This document shows positions 9,077 to 18,373 of a stretch of DNA of 64,000 bases, piece after piece. The first letter of the stretch is position 1, and each line of letters opens with the position of its first letter. Origin of the DNA: Synergistota bacterium (GTDB taxonomy: Bacteria; Synergistota; GBS-1); contig JANXBX010000007.1 in assembly GCA_025060595.1 (NCBI GenBank), positions 1 to 64,000 of the forward strand, written 5' to 3'. Made by a program: the position numbers and the translations under genes. The notes below the pieces were generated by a model. It had not been told where the DNA came from and made no database searches. It saw only the letters and a program-made list of their open reading frames with translations.

Positions 9077-10366
9077 TTGTTTGAAGCTATAAGAAACCTC
9101 TTTAGGCTTCCAGATCTAAAGTCAAGGATAATTTTTACACTAGCAATCCTATTCATTTATAGACTTGGGGCACACATTCCTACACCGGGGATAGATACAA
9201 CCGCATTGATGAATCTTTTCTCTAAGGGTGGAATTCTAGGTTTCGTCGATCTATTTGCAGGGGGAGCTCTAAGAAGATTCTCTATTTTTGCATTAGGTGT
9301 TGCTCCTTACATAAACTCTGCTATAATAATGCAACTCTTAACAGTAGTGATCCCATATTTAGAAAAGCTTTCTAAAGAAGGAGAAGAAGGGAGGAAAAAA
9401 ATAACTCAGTATACAAGATATGGAACTGTAATTTTTGCAGCTTTGCAAGCCTTTGGTTTAACCTACTGGCTACAACATTTGGGGGTTTTATACGATACGG
9501 GATGGATAGCAAGAGTAACCATAGTTGCTACTGTAACAACAGGCAGTGTGTTTCTAATGTGGTTAGGAGAACAAATTTCAGATAATGGTATAGGAAATGG
9601 AATATCTATTATAATCTTTGCTGGAATAGTAGCTCAAATTCCTGAGGGGTTAGCTCAAACTCTCTCTTTAGTAAGCATTGGGGAAATAAGCTTTATAAAC
9701 TTGATCCTATTTGCTATAATAGCTGTCCTCGTAATTGCCGGGGTTATAGTAGTTCAAGAAGGGCAAAGAAGACTTCCGATTCAGTACGCTAAAAGAATAG
9801 TAGGTAGACAAATATATGGCGGCCAAACCACATTCTTACCTTTAAGAGTTAACATGGGTGGCGTTATCCCTATAATTTTTGCATCATCTATACTAATTTT
9901 TCCAAATACAATAGCTCAATTTTTACCAGAAAGTTTCCAAGGAATTTTTTCCATATTTAGACCAGGACATCCAATATACATGATTTCTTACGCCTTACTT
10001 ATAATATTTTTTACATATTTCTATACGGCTGTTATATTTAACCCTGCAGACGTAGCTGAAAACCTCAAAAAGTATGGTGGTTTCATCCCAGGAATAAGAC
10101 CAGGTAAACCTACCGCTGACTATATAGAAAAAATTCTAGCAAGGGTAACCCTTGGTGGAGCGATATTTTTAACAGGAATAGCTTTACTTCCAGTTATATT
10201 AACCAGGTTAGTAAATATAACTACTTTCTACTTTGGAGGAACAGCTTTACTTATAGTCGTCGGAGTTGCTCTTGAGACAGTCCATCAAATTGAGGCTTAT
10301 CTTATAATGAGACATTATGAAGGCTTTATTAAGCGAACGGGTGGAAAAGAACTCTTTAGATTCTGA
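9077..10366 (+). CDS. secY: Preprotein translocase subunit SecY
   Basis: SecY, 429 residues, ten predicted membrane segments; conserved GAHIPTPGID after TM1, the plug region, and NPADVAENLKKYGGFIPGIR before the last segments. It forms the protein-conducting channel with SecE and SecG and is driven by SecA or the ribosome. TTG start at 9077 immediately follows the rplO stop, with GAGGTGAT as ribosome binding site inside rplO. Confidence 0.96.
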   Translation: MFEAIRNLFRLPDLKSRIIFTLAILFIYRLGAHIPTPGIDTTALMNLFSKGGILGFVDLFAGGALRRFSIFALGVAPYINSAIIMQLLTVVIPYLEKLSKEGEEGRKKITQYTRYGTVIFAALQAFGLTYWLQHLGVLYDTGWIARVTIVATVTTGSVFLMWLGEQISDNGIGNGISIIIFAGIVAQIPEGLAQTLSLVSIGEISFINLILFAIIAVLVIAGVIVVQEGQRRLPIQYAKRIVGRQIYGGQTTFLPLRVNMGGVIPIIFASSILIFPNTIAQFLPESFQGIFSIFRPGHPIYMISYALLIIFFTYFYTAVIFNPADVAENLKKYGGFIPGIRPGKPTADYIEKILARVTLGGAIFLTGIALLPVILTRLVNITTFYFGGTALLIVVGVALETVHQIEAYLIMRHYEGFIKRTGGKELFRF

Positions 10367-10393
10367 ACTTACCTTACATTAGGAGGGATAACT

Positions 10394-11041
10394 TTGAATT
10401 TAGTGCTTTTAGGACCGCCAGGAGCAGGGAAAGGAACTTTGGCTTTTATGTTGATGAGGGACTATAATCTTCTTCATATATCTACTGGTGACATGTTAAG
10501 AGAAGCAGTTTCTAAAGGTACGGAATTAGGGAAAAAAGCAAACGAATACATGAGAAAAGGTCTACTTGTTCCAGACGAAATAATAATAGAAATGATAAAA
10601 GAAAAACTCCTAGAAACTCATAAAAACGGACTCATATTTGATGGTTTTCCAAGAACCATAAATCAAGCAAAGGCTTTAGACATTCTTCTTGAAGAAATAA
10701 ATGAGAAACTTAAAGCTGTAATCTTATTAAAAATATCAAAAAAAGTAATTCTTGAAAGATTGACTAATAGAAGAGTGTGTTCTAAATGTGGGGCTCTTTA
10801 TCACTTAAAACACTCTCCTCCAAAACTTGAAAATAAATGTGACATATGTGGTGGAGAACTTTACCAGAGAGAAGATGACAAAGAAGAGACTATCTTAAGG
10901 AGAATAAGCGTTTATAAGGATCAAACTGAACCTTTGATAGAATACTATAAAGAAAAAGGGCTTTTGATTGAAATAGATGCAGAACCTCACTTAGAGAAAG
11001 TATATGCTGAACTAAAGAGGTGCTTAGAAATTGGTAATTAG
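10394..11041 (+). CDS. adk: Adenylate kinase, zinc-lid type
   Basis: Adenylate kinase (AMP + ATP to 2 ADP), 215 residues. P-loop GPPGAGKGT at 7-15, FDGFPRTINQA in the NMP-binding part, and a long LID domain with CSKC and CDIC pairs (about residues 130-153) that bind structural zinc, as in Gram-positive and many thermophilic enzymes. TTG start at 10394 follows AGGAGGG. Overlaps map by 11 bases. Confidence 0.96.
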   Translation: MNLVLLGPPGAGKGTLAFMLMRDYNLLHISTGDMLREAVSKGTELGKKANEYMRKGLLVPDEIIIEMIKEKLLETHKNGLIFDGFPRTINQAKALDILLEEINEKLKAVILLKISKKVILERLTNRRVCSKCGALYHLKHSPPKLENKCDICGGELYQREDDKEETILRRISVYKDQTEPLIEYYKEKGLLIEIDAEPHLEKVYAELKRCLEIGN

Positions 11042-11777
11042 TTCCAATAAGGAATTAAATCTTATCTCAGTAGCATGTAGAATAGTAGCCGAAACGCTTA
11101 TCAGATTAAGCGAATACATAAAGCCAGGTGTAAGCACCCTATACCTTGATAGAGTGGCAGAAAGGTATATCTTAAGCAGAGGGGGATTTCCTGCCTTTAA
11201 AGGCTATAAAGGTTATCCAGCCACATTATGCATTTCCATTAATAAAGAAGTAGTACATGGCATACCATCTCATTCTAAAATATTAAAAGAAGGAGATATT
11301 GTAAGTATAGATGTCGGAGTCAAATACAAAGGTTACTACGGAGATGGAGCATGGACTTTTCCTGTAGGTGAAATCAACGATGAGGCTAGAAAACTTATAG
11401 AAGTTACAAAGTCATCTTTAGATTTGGCCATAAGCATAGCAAAAGCAGGAGTAACCACAGGTGATATAGGAAACGCTATTCAAAGCTACGTAGAATCACA
11501 CGGCTTTTCCGTTGTAAGGGATTACGCAGGTCACGGAATAGGTAAAGAACTTCACGAGTTCCCTCAACTTCCTAATTTTGGTAAGCCCGGAACAGGTCCA
11601 AGATTGGAAGAAGGAATGGTTCTAGCAATAGAACCAATGGTTAACTCGGGGAGTTATGAGGTTGAGGTTCTACCAGATGGTTGGACAGTAGTAACAAAAG
11701 ATGGCAGTCTTTCTGCTCACTTTGAACATACTATACTTGTTAGGAAGGAGGATTCTTTAATATTAACCAAGATTTAG
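11031..11777 (+). CDS. map: Methionine aminopeptidase, type I
   Basis: MetAP type Ia, 248 residues, which removes the initiator methionine. The five metal ligands are seen in order: Asp in SIDVGVKYKG, Asp in YYGDGAW, His in GHGIGKELHE, Glu in AIEPM and Glu in HFEHTILV. Start TTG 11031 lies within the end of adk with AAGAGG ahead of it. Its last codons contain the Shine-Dalgarno of the next gene. Confidence 0.95.
   Translation: MVISSNKELNLISVACRIVAETLIRLSEYIKPGVSTLYLDRVAERYILSRGGFPAFKGYKGYPATLCISINKEVVHGIPSHSKILKEGDIVSIDVGVKYKGYYGDGAWTFPVGEINDEARKLIEVTKSSLDLAISIAKAGVTTGDIGNAIQSYVESHGFSVVRDYAGHGIGKELHEFPQLPNFGKPGTGPRLEEGMVLAIEPMVNSGSYEVEVLPDGWTVVTKDGSLSAHFEHTILVRKEDSLILTKI
11745..11751 (+). 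promoter_or_regulatory. Ribosome binding site for an ATT-initiated gene
   Basis: AAGGAGG inside the end of map, ten bases before the ATT codon at 11762. It is as strong as the sites of the ribosomal protein genes around it and serves no ATG, GTG or TTG in the downstream frame, so it decides the unusual start of the KOW gene. Confidence 0.75.
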
Positions 11778-12055
11778 AAAGCTTAATCGGTAGAGTTGTT
11801 ATATCTAAAGCTGGAAAGGATAAAGGAAAGCCATTTGTTATAATTGGTGTTGATTTTGAAAATGAAAGGCTTCTTTTGTGCGATGGCCAAAAGAGAAAAA
11901 TAGAGAATCCCAAAAGAAAAAACTTCATTCATATTCAATTTACTAATTATTATTTAGAAGATGTTAAAAAAAAGCTTCTTAGCGGAGAAACTCTATTTAA
12001 TTCTACTATAAAAGAGGGATTAAAAAGATTGACCGAAAAAAGGGGAGGTGTGTAA
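11762..12055 (+). CDS. KOW-domain RNA-binding protein (L14e-like), apparent ATT start
   Basis: A 97-residue protein in the slot between map and infA, where clostridia and relatives carry a KOW-domain RNA-binding gene. The KOW-type segment is LIGRVVISKAGKDKG near residues 7-21; the rest is basic and ends LKRLTEKRGGV. Role is probably ribosome-associated, otherwise unknown. The frame is closed by TAG at 11741-11743, and the codons from there to the conserved segment are GAA GGA GGA TTC TTT AAT ATT AAC CAA GAT and on, with no ATG, GTG or TTG. The only sensible start is ATT 11762, ten bases after AAGGAGG. A start-less pseudogene is unlikely because the whole frame is intact and conserved. Confidence 0.8.
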   Translation: MNQDLESLIGRVVISKAGKDKGKPFVIIGVDFENERLLLCDGQKRKIENPKRKNFIHIQFTNYYLEDVKKKLLSGETLFNSTIKEGLKRLTEKRGGV

Positions 12056-12062
12056 ATAATTT

Positions 12063-12281
12063 ATGCCAAAAGATGAAGTAATTGAAGTGATAGGAAAGGT
12101 TATTGAGCCCCTCCCTAACGCTATGTTCAGGGTAAAGCTCGAAAATGGGCACGAGGTTTTAGCCCATGTTTCTGGCAAAATGAGGATGAATTTTATAAGA
12201 ATTTTACCAGGAGATAAAGTTTTAGTTCAGATTTCTCCTTATGATATAACTCGGGGCAGAATTGTATATCGCTATAAGTGA
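12063..12281 (+). CDS. infA: Translation initiation factor IF-1
   Basis: IF-1, 72 residues, a single OB-fold: [20 protein letters not shown], then [19 protein letters not shown] and [15 protein letters not shown]. It occupies the A site of the 30S subunit during initiation. ATG 12063; the GGGGAGGTG site is in the end of the KOW gene. Confidence 0.96.
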   Translation: MPKDEVIEVIGKVIEPLPNAMFRVKLENGHEVLAHVSGKMRMNFIRILPGDKVLVQISPYDITRGRIVYRYK

Positions 12282-12295
12282 GGAGGTGTATTTTC

Positions 12296-12409
12296 TTGAA
12301 AATCAGAGCTTCTGTTAAACCAAGATGTGAAAAATGTAAGATAGTTAGGCGCAAGGGGCAGATAAGAATCATATGCTCTAATCCCCGCCACAAACAAAAA
12401 CAAGGATAA
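12296..12409 (+). CDS. rpmJ: 50S ribosomal protein L36, zinc type
   Basis: A 37-residue L36 starting at TTG 12296 after GAGGAGGTG. It reads [20 protein letters not shown], then [16 protein letters not shown]. The zinc ligands C11, C14, C27 and H32 are all present. Standard position between infA and rpsM. Confidence 0.96.
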   Translation: MKIRASVKPRCEKCKIVRRKGQIRIICSNPRHKQKQG

Positions 12410-12430
12410 TTATGAAGGAGGAATGAGAAT

Positions 12431-12802
12431 ATGGCAAGAATAGCAGGAGTAGATCTCCCTAAAGATAAGAGGGTAGAAATAGCTTTAACTTATATCTATG
12501 GAATAGGTCTTTCGAGGTCCAGAGAAATACTTAAAAATACAGGTGTTAACCCTGATAAGAGAGTAAAAGACCTTACTGAAGAAGAAATAGCTAAAATAAG
12601 AGACTTTATTGAAAAAAACTATAAGGTTGAAGGAGAATTACGAAGGGAAGTAGCAATGAACATTAAAAGATTAATTGAAATAGGGTGCTATAGAGGAATA
12701 AGGCATAAACTTGGACTACCTGTTAGAGGACAAAGAACAAGAAGCAATGCAAGAACAAGGAAAGGTCCGAGACGCACTGTAGGTGCAAAAAGAAGCAAGT
12801 AA
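12431..12802 (+). CDS. rpsM: 30S ribosomal protein S13
   Basis: S13, 123 residues: [20 protein letters not shown] at the N-terminus, then [19 protein letters not shown] and [12 protein letters not shown]. It bridges the 30S head and the 50S subunit and touches the P-site tRNA. ATG start with AAGGAGG before it; first gene of the alpha section. Confidence 0.96.
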   Translation: MARIAGVDLPKDKRVEIALTYIYGIGLSRSREILKNTGVNPDKRVKDLTEEEIAKIRDFIEKNYKVEGELRREVAMNIKRLIEIGCYRGIRHKLGLPVRGQRTRSNARTRKGPRRTVGAKRSK

Positions 12803-12826
12803 TTTGTTGAAGAGGAGGGTGTATGT

Positions 12827-13225
12827 ATGGCACAAACTAAATCACGCGGAAAAAGAAAGAAGAAAGAAAAGAAAACAGTACTATCTGGGATTGCTCATAT
12901 AAAGGCTACTTTTAACAATACCATTGTAGCCATAACAGATAAGGAAGGAAATCTTTTATGTTGGGCAAGTGGAGGAACGGTAGGTTACAAAGGAACAAGA
13001 AAATCTACTCCTTATGCTGCTCAGCTAGCAGCTGAACAAGCAGCAAAGAAGGCTATAGATCAATATGGGATGAGAGAAATCGATGTATGTGTTAAAGGAC
13101 CTGGAGCTGGTAGAGAAGCAGCTATAAGATCTTTGCAAGCTGCAGGATTAGAAATTAAAACTATTAAGGATGTTACTCCTATTCCCCATGATGGTTGTCG
13201 TCCTCCATCAAGGCGCAGAGTATAA
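12827..13225 (+). CDS. rpsK: 30S ribosomal protein S11
   Basis: S11, 132 residues, with a lysine/arginine-rich N-terminal tail, then [18 protein letters not shown] and the conserved end [18 protein letters not shown]. It lies on the platform near the Shine-Dalgarno helix. ATG start after GAGGAGGG. Confidence 0.96.
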   Translation: MAQTKSRGKRKKKEKKTVLSGIAHIKATFNNTIVAITDKEGNLLCWASGGTVGYKGTRKSTPYAAQLAAEQAAKKAIDQYGMREIDVCVKGPGAGREAAIRSLQAAGLEIKTIKDVTPIPHDGCRPPSRRRV

Positions 13226-13249
13226 TCCTGAAAGGAGGTTATAACTTTA

Positions 13250-13885
13250 ATGAGTAAGTATATTGGTCCAATATGCAGGTTATGCAGAACTGAGGGGGTC
13301 AAGCTATTTTTAAAAGGAGAAAAATGTTCTTCAGATAAGTGTCCCTTATCTAGAAGACCATTCTTTCCCGGAATGCACGGTAGAGAAAGAAAAAGAAAGC
13401 TAACAGAATATGGATTAAGACTAAGAGAAAAACAAAAGCTAAAGAAAATATATGGAATGAGAGAAGAGCAGTTTGAGAAATTTTTTGAAATTGCAGCAAA
13501 ACAAAAGGGAATGACCGGTGACAATCTTTTAAGGTTGCTTGAAAGAAGACTTGATAACATAATTTTCAGACTTGGTTTTGCACCAAGTAGAAGAGCAGCT
13601 CGTCAAATTGTTAATCACGGACATATCCTAGTTAATGGTAGAAAGGTCACAGTGCCTTCATATTTAGTTAACCCGGGAGATGTAATAGAAGTAAAACCTA
13701 AAAGTAGAGAATCAGAATTATTTAAACACCTTCCTGAATCAGTAAACCCTGCTTCCATTCCTTCTTGGCTTGAAGTTGACATAAATAACTTTAAAGGAAG
13801 AGTCGTAAACTTACCCGAAGTAGATCAGATAGACACTGCAAAACTAGTTAATATGCAGTTAGTTGTAGAATTCTACTCCCGTTAG
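13250..13885 (+). CDS. rpsD: 30S ribosomal protein S4, zinc-binding N-terminus
   Basis: S4, 211 residues. The N-terminus carries four cysteines (C9, C12, C26, C31 in the CRLC and CSSDKC segments) that make the structural zinc site of the C+ form. The S4 RNA-binding domain follows ([33 protein letters not shown]). A primary 16S binder and often the autogenous regulator of the alpha operon. Confidence 0.96.
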   Translation: MSKYIGPICRLCRTEGVKLFLKGEKCSSDKCPLSRRPFFPGMHGRERKRKLTEYGLRLREKQKLKKIYGMREEQFEKFFEIAAKQKGMTGDNLLRLLERRLDNIIFRLGFAPSRRAARQIVNHGHILVNGRKVTVPSYLVNPGDVIEVKPKSRESELFKHLPESVNPASIPSWLEVDINNFKGRVVNLPEVDQIDTAKLVNMQLVVEFYSR

Positions 13886-13898
13886 GAGGTTTTAAAGG

Positions 13899-14855
13899 AT
13901 GAAACTTTTGACACCTCATATAGAAAGCAGGGTCTTAGACTCAAAATATGGATTATTTATTGTTGAACCCTTAAATAGAGGTTTTGGTAACACTCTAGGT
14001 AATGCTTTAAGAAGGGTCCTCCTTTCTTCCCTCTCAGGAGCTGCTGTAACTGCTGTAAGAATAGAGGGAGTTTTACATGAGTTTTCCACGATACCTGGCA
14101 TAAGAGAGGATGTCATAGAGATCCTCTTCAATGTTAAAAATATTAAATTAAAACTGTATTCTAATGAACCCAAGGTTTTAAGGATAGAAGCTCAGGGAGA
14201 GAAAGAAGTAAAAGCAGGCGATATAGAAGCTGATAGCGATATTGAAATAGTAAATCCAGATCACCATATAGCTACACTCGATGAAGGAGCAACCCTGAAG
14301 ATGGATCTTTATGTAGAAAATGGCATTGGGTATCTCCCTCTCGAAAGAGAAAGGAAGTCAAATTTACCTATTGATTTTCTTCTCATAGATGCTATTTTTA
14401 GCCCGGTTACAAAAGTAGCCTATAAAGTCGAAGAAACTCGCTATGAGCAGTTTACTCAGTGTGAAAGACTCACCTTAGAGATCTGGACAGATGGTAGAAT
14501 ATCACCTGAGGAAGCGTTATCTCAAGCAGCAAACATACTTATAGGATACTTCTCAGAGTTTTCTAAAATCCTTCCTGGTACGAGTACCCAAAAAGGAGCT
14601 GAAACTCATGAACTTAAGGAAGACAACCTCTTTTCTCTCCCGATAAAAGAGCTTGAGCTTTCTGTTAGATCTGAAAACTGTTTATTGAGAGCAGGTATTA
14701 AAACAGTTGGAGAACTTATACAAAAGACACCTGAGGAACTTCTTAAAATAAGGAACTTAGGGAAGAAGTCTTTAATTGAAATCCAAGAAAAGCTTCAAAA
14801 GCTTGGTTTAAGTCTTAAAGAAGGAGAAAAATCAAGCGCTAAGGAGGGAGAGTAA
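13899..14855 (+). CDS. rpoA: RNA polymerase alpha subunit
   Basis: RpoA, 318 residues. The N-terminal dimerisation domain shows [20 protein letters not shown]. The C-terminal domain (from about 240) shows [20 protein letters not shown] and [13 protein letters not shown], the part that contacts UP elements and activators. ATG start after AGGAGG at 13884-13889. A single base separates it from rplQ. Confidence 0.97.
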   Translation: MKLLTPHIESRVLDSKYGLFIVEPLNRGFGNTLGNALRRVLLSSLSGAAVTAVRIEGVLHEFSTIPGIREDVIEILFNVKNIKLKLYSNEPKVLRIEAQGEKEVKAGDIEADSDIEIVNPDHHIATLDEGATLKMDLYVENGIGYLPLERERKSNLPIDFLLIDAIFSPVTKVAYKVEETRYEQFTQCERLTLEIWTDGRISPEEALSQAANILIGYFSEFSKILPGTSTQKGAETHELKEDNLFSLPIKELELSVRSENCLLRAGIKTVGELIQKTPEELLKIRNLGKKSLIEIQEKLQKLGLSLKEGEKSSAKEGE

Positions 14856-14856
14856 G

Positions 14857-15210
14857 ATGCGCCATCGTAAGAAAGGAAGAAAGTTAAGCAGAACCACAAG
14901 TCATAGAAAAACATTACTGAGAAATCTTGCTATATCATTGATAATAAATGAAAGGATTATAACCACGGAAGCAAAAGCTAAAGAGCTTAGAAAAGTAGTA
15001 GAGAAGCTTATAACTAAAGCAAAAGAGGGTTCTCTTCATATGAGAAGGCAGATAATAGCTTTTATACCTCATAAAGAAGCTGTCCGGAAGTTATTCAACG
15101 AAATTGCACCAAGATACAAAGATAGAAATGGCGGTTATACACGAATATTAAAAATAGGAGAGAGAGAAGGAGACTCAGCTTTTATGGCATTAGTAGAACT
15201 CCTTAGATGA
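14857..15210 (+). CDS. rplQ: 50S ribosomal protein L17
   Basis: L17, 117 residues: [20 protein letters not shown] at the start, [14 protein letters not shown] at the end. It surrounds the exit tunnel. Its TGA overlaps the ATG of the following ABC ATPase by four bases, tying the ECF transport genes to the ribosomal transcription unit. Confidence 0.96.
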   Translation: MRHRKKGRKLSRTTSHRKTLLRNLAISLIINERIITTEAKAKELRKVVEKLITKAKEGSLHMRRQIIAFIPHKEAVRKLFNEIAPRYKDRNGGYTRILKIGEREGDSAFMALVELLR

Positions 15211-16031
15211 TAAAGCTTCTCAATGTAAGCTTTAGCTATAATGGAAAAGAAATCTTTAAGAATATAAATCTTGAAATAAAAGAAGGAGAATGGATAGCTT
15301 TAGTTGGAGCTAATGGTTCTGGTAAAAGTACGCTAATAAAACTTCTTAATGGTATTCTTATACCAAACGAAGGACAAGTCTTAATAGATGATCTAAATAC
15401 AAAAGAGGAAAAAGCAATATGGGAAATAAGAAAAAGAGTTGGAGTAGTCTTTCAAAATCCAGATACTCAAATAGTAGCTTCTATAGTGGAGGATGATATA
15501 GCTTTCGGTCCCGAAAATCTTGGATTACCTCCAGACGAAATAAAAGACAGAGTCGAACAAGTATTAAACATACTAGAGCTTACGGATTTTCGCTTTTCAC
15601 CTACATATGCTCTTTCAGGAGGGCAGAAGCAAAAGCTTGCCATAGCCGGAATTTTAGCAATGAAACCTAAGTATCTTGTATTAGATGAGCCGACATCTAT
15701 GCTAGATCCTCCCTCACGAAAGGATATAAATAAAATCTTAAAATTTCTTTATAACAAGGAAAAAATTACTGTCATTTATTCTACCCACAACCCTGAAGAA
15801 GTTATTCTTGCTAATAGAGTGATAGCCCTATTTAAGGGAAGTATAGTTTTTGATGGAAAACCCGAGGAATTCTTTTTAGAACCAGAAAGAGTTTGGAATT
15901 ATGGGGTTAAAATTCCCATTATAACGTATCTATGCTATAAATTAAAGCAACGAGGTCTTAAAGTAAACTTTCCCATATTTGAACCTAAGGAACTAAGTGA
16001 AGAATTATGGCGATTGAAGTTAAAAACGTAA
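15207..16031 (+). CDS. ecfA1: ECF transporter energizing ATPase A1
   Basis: ABC ATPase, 274 residues, first of the pair that powers energy-coupling-factor vitamin and metal uptake. Walker [10 protein letters not shown] at 34-42, Q-loop [20 protein letters not shown] (the typical ECF form), signature LSGGQKQK, Walker [12 protein letters not shown] and H-loop STH. The order A1-A2-T-truA after rplQ is the conserved general ECF module, which is shared by many substrate-binding S components encoded elsewhere; queT at 53751-54200 is one candidate. Confidence 0.92.
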   Translation: MIKLLNVSFSYNGKEIFKNINLEIKEGEWIALVGANGSGKSTLIKLLNGILIPNEGQVLIDDLNTKEEKAIWEIRKRVGVVFQNPDTQIVASIVEDDIAFGPENLGLPPDEIKDRVEQVLNILELTDFRFSPTYALSGGQKQKLAIAGILAMKPKYLVLDEPTSMLDPPSRKDINKILKFLYNKEKITVIYSTHNPEEVILANRVIALFKGSIVFDGKPEEFFLEPERVWNYGVKIPIITYLCYKLKQRGLKVNFPIFEPKELSEELWRLKLKT

Positions 16032-16834
16032 GTTTTCATTACGCTATAGGAACACCTTTTGAAAAAAAAGCCTTGTATGATATTTCTTTTAGCCTTGAAT
16101 ATGGAGAAAACCTTGGTATACTTGGTCCTACTGGTTCAGGTAAATCTACTTTAATTCAACTCCTTAATGGTATTTTGCTTCCCACAGATGGAAAGGTTAT
16201 AATAGACGGGCTTGATACAAGAGACAAAAAAAACGGCCCAAAGATAAGAGAGCTTGTAGGAGTGGTTTTCCAATTTCCAGAAAATCAATTTTTTGAAGAT
16301 ACGGTTTATGATGAAATTGCTTTCGGAGCAAGGAATCTTAAACTTTCAAAGGAAGAAATCCATAAAAGAGTTTTAGAAGCCATTAGGATTTTAGATCTTC
16401 CTGAAGACATCTTAAGCAAGTCTCCTTTCGATCTAAGTGGAGGAGAGAAAAGAAAGGTAGCAATAGCAAGCATTTTAGTGAGAAAGCCTAAGTACCTGGT
16501 TCTCGATGAACCATTTGCAGGCATGGATTATCCAGGAACTAAGGCACTCCTTAAACTTTTTAAATCCCTACATAGGAAATGCTCTTTAATTATAGTAACT
16601 CACACTCTTGATGATCTTCTTAGCTTGGTTGATAAAGTTCTATTCCTGGAAGAAGGAAGAATAAAAGCCTTTGGAGGGATAAGGGAATTAATGAGTATAG
16701 AAAACCTAAAAGATTATGTTCCTTTAATTAAGTTTTTAATAGAATTAAATGAGAGAGGATTTTCTTTTTCCACTAATAGCTTTGATTTGGATTCTCTAGA
16801 GGAGGAAATTATAAAAAATGTCTTATCTACCTAA
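16007..16834 (+). CDS. ecfA2: ECF transporter energizing ATPase A2
   Basis: Second ECF ATPase, 275 residues. Walker A GPTGSGKST (40-48), FQFPENQFFEDTVYDEIAFG as Q-loop, signature LSGGEKRKVAIAS, Walker B LVLDEPFAGMD. It overlaps ecfA1 by 25 bases and ecfT by 17. It forms a heterodimer with A1 and couples to the T protein. Confidence 0.92.
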   Translation: MAIEVKNVSFHYAIGTPFEKKALYDISFSLEYGENLGILGPTGSGKSTLIQLLNGILLPTDGKVIIDGLDTRDKKNGPKIRELVGVVFQFPENQFFEDTVYDEIAFGARNLKLSKEEIHKRVLEAIRILDLPEDILSKSPFDLSGGEKRKVAIASILVRKPKYLVLDEPFAGMDYPGTKALLKLFKSLHRKCSLIIVTHTLDDLLSLVDKVLFLEEGRIKAFGGIRELMSIENLKDYVPLIKFLIELNERGFSFSTNSFDLDSLEEEIIKNVLST

Positions 16835-17621
16835 CTGGGGAATAGGGACATTCATCCCTTTAGATTCTTTAATTCACCGTCTTGATCCACGCGTAAAGAT
16901 AGTTTCTGTAGTAATTCTTATTATCTTCCTATTCACAGCCAATAGCTTACCTGAACTTATACCTTATCTTGCTCTTTCCTTACTTTTATTTTATTTATCA
17001 AAGATCTCCTTTAAAGCTTTAATTAAAAGTCTTAAGCCCATTCTATTTCTCCTTATTTTTGCCCTTATTTTTCAAGTTTTTTTCACGCCAGGGGAAGTTC
17101 TATTAAAGATCAGCTTTCTCTCTATAACTAAAGAAGGTTTAAATCTAGCTTTAGTTATAGGTTTGAGGCTTATTCTTCTGGTGCTCCTGACAAATTTGTT
17201 AACTTTTACTACATCACCAGTTTCCATAACCGATGGAATAGAAGATCTCTTAAAAATCCTTAAATTTTTCAGAATCCCATCTCATGAGATAGCTATGACG
17301 ATGAGCATATCTTTAAGATTTATTCCTACTTTGTTTGAGGAAGCTGAAAGAATAATGAAAGCCCAGATGGCAAGGGGAGCAGAATTCGGAACAGGGAAAT
17401 TTTTTGAAAGAATAAAAGGATACGTACCTCTTGTAATACCTCTTTTTATTGGAGTATTTAGAAAGGCTGAAGAATTAGCAATCGCTATGGAGTCTCGCTG
17501 TTATAGAGGAGGAGAGGGAAGGACAAGAATTAAAAAACTCCATCTTGCAGCAAGAGACTACGTAGCAATTATATTTATTTTTATCTTTCTATTTTTGAAT
17601 ATAACACTAAAATGGCTTTAA
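16818..17621 (+). CDS. ecfT: ECF transporter transmembrane protein T
   Basis: CbiQ/EcfT family membrane protein, 267 residues, several hydrophobic segments between about 30 and 130 and one at the C-terminus. The two coupling helices carry the basic motifs that contact the ATPases: AQMARGAEFG and AMESRCYRGGEGRTR. Opens with LDPRVKIV, the typical N-terminal segment. Overlaps truA by 10 bases. Confidence 0.92.
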   Translation: MSYLPNWGIGTFIPLDSLIHRLDPRVKIVSVVILIIFLFTANSLPELIPYLALSLLLFYLSKISFKALIKSLKPILFLLIFALIFQVFFTPGEVLLKISFLSITKEGLNLALVIGLRLILLVLLTNLLTFTTSPVSITDGIEDLLKILKFFRIPSHEIAMTMSISLRFIPTLFEEAERIMKAQMARGAEFGTGKFFERIKGYVPLVIPLFIGVFRKAEELAIAMESRCYRGGEGRTRIKKLHLAARDYVAIIFIFIFLFLNITLKWL

Positions 17622-18373
17622 ATAATCTTCTAATCTTATCTTATGATGGCACTCCCTTTTACGGATGGCAAAAACAGCCTAACCTTCCAACAATACAGGG
17701 AGAGTTAGAAAAGATTCTTTCAAAAATCTTCGATACCGAGATTAAAATTACTGGCGCAGGCAGAACAGATAAAGGAGTACATGCTTTGAGACAAGTTGCA
17801 AACTTCTTCTCTCCCACAGATTTTGATCCCTTAATTTTAAGAAAGGCGTTAAACTCACTTCTACCTGAAGAAATCAGGGTTATAAAGATAATTAAAGGTA
17901 TATCTCCAAACTTTGACGCGAGAAAAAGTGCTATGTGGAGAGAGTATAAATATTTTATTTATAGAGGAGGAATAATGCTTCCTTTTTTAAACAGATACTG
18001 TTACCATCTAAAGAAAAGCTTAAATCTACCCCTCATTAAGAAGTTAAGCTCTCTCTTTGTTGGAACGCACGATTTTTCTGCTTTCTGCGATGATGAGGAA
18101 GAGAATAAAAGCAAAATTAGAACAATCTACTCTTTTAATCTCAAAGAAAAAGGAAATTTCCTAATATTCACAATAAGAGCAGATTCTTTCCTAAGGCACA
18201 TGGTAAGGATAATGCTTTCCACGTTAATAGATATAGCCTTAGGCAAAAAAGAGGAGAAAACATTAGAAAGGGCTTTAAGCTCTGGAGAAAGAAAACTAAC
18301 ATCTGCTGCCTTACCTCCCCAAGGTCTCTGGTTATGGAAAGTGGGTTTTAAACAGGAAGATATTAAAAAATGA
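17612..18373 (+). CDS. truA: tRNA pseudouridine(38-40) synthase TruA
   Basis: TruA, 253 residues, isomerises uridines 38-40 in tRNA anticodon stems. The catalytic Asp53 lies in GAGRTDKGVHA; GWQKQPNLPTIQGELE and SFLRHMVRIML are further family blocks. ATG 17612 lies within the end of ecfT. Its stop overlaps the next gene (ATGA), so the ribosomal/ECF unit runs on into the xanthine dehydrogenase-like genes. Confidence 0.95.
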   Translation: MALNNLLILSYDGTPFYGWQKQPNLPTIQGELEKILSKIFDTEIKITGAGRTDKGVHALRQVANFFSPTDFDPLILRKALNSLLPEEIRVIKIIKGISPNFDARKSAMWREYKYFIYRGGIMLPFLNRYCYHLKKSLNLPLIKKLSSLFVGTHDFSAFCDDEEENKSKIRTIYSFNLKEKGNFLIFTIRADSFLRHMVRIMLSTLIDIALGKKEEKTLERALSSGERKLTSAALPPQGLWLWKVGFKQEDIKK

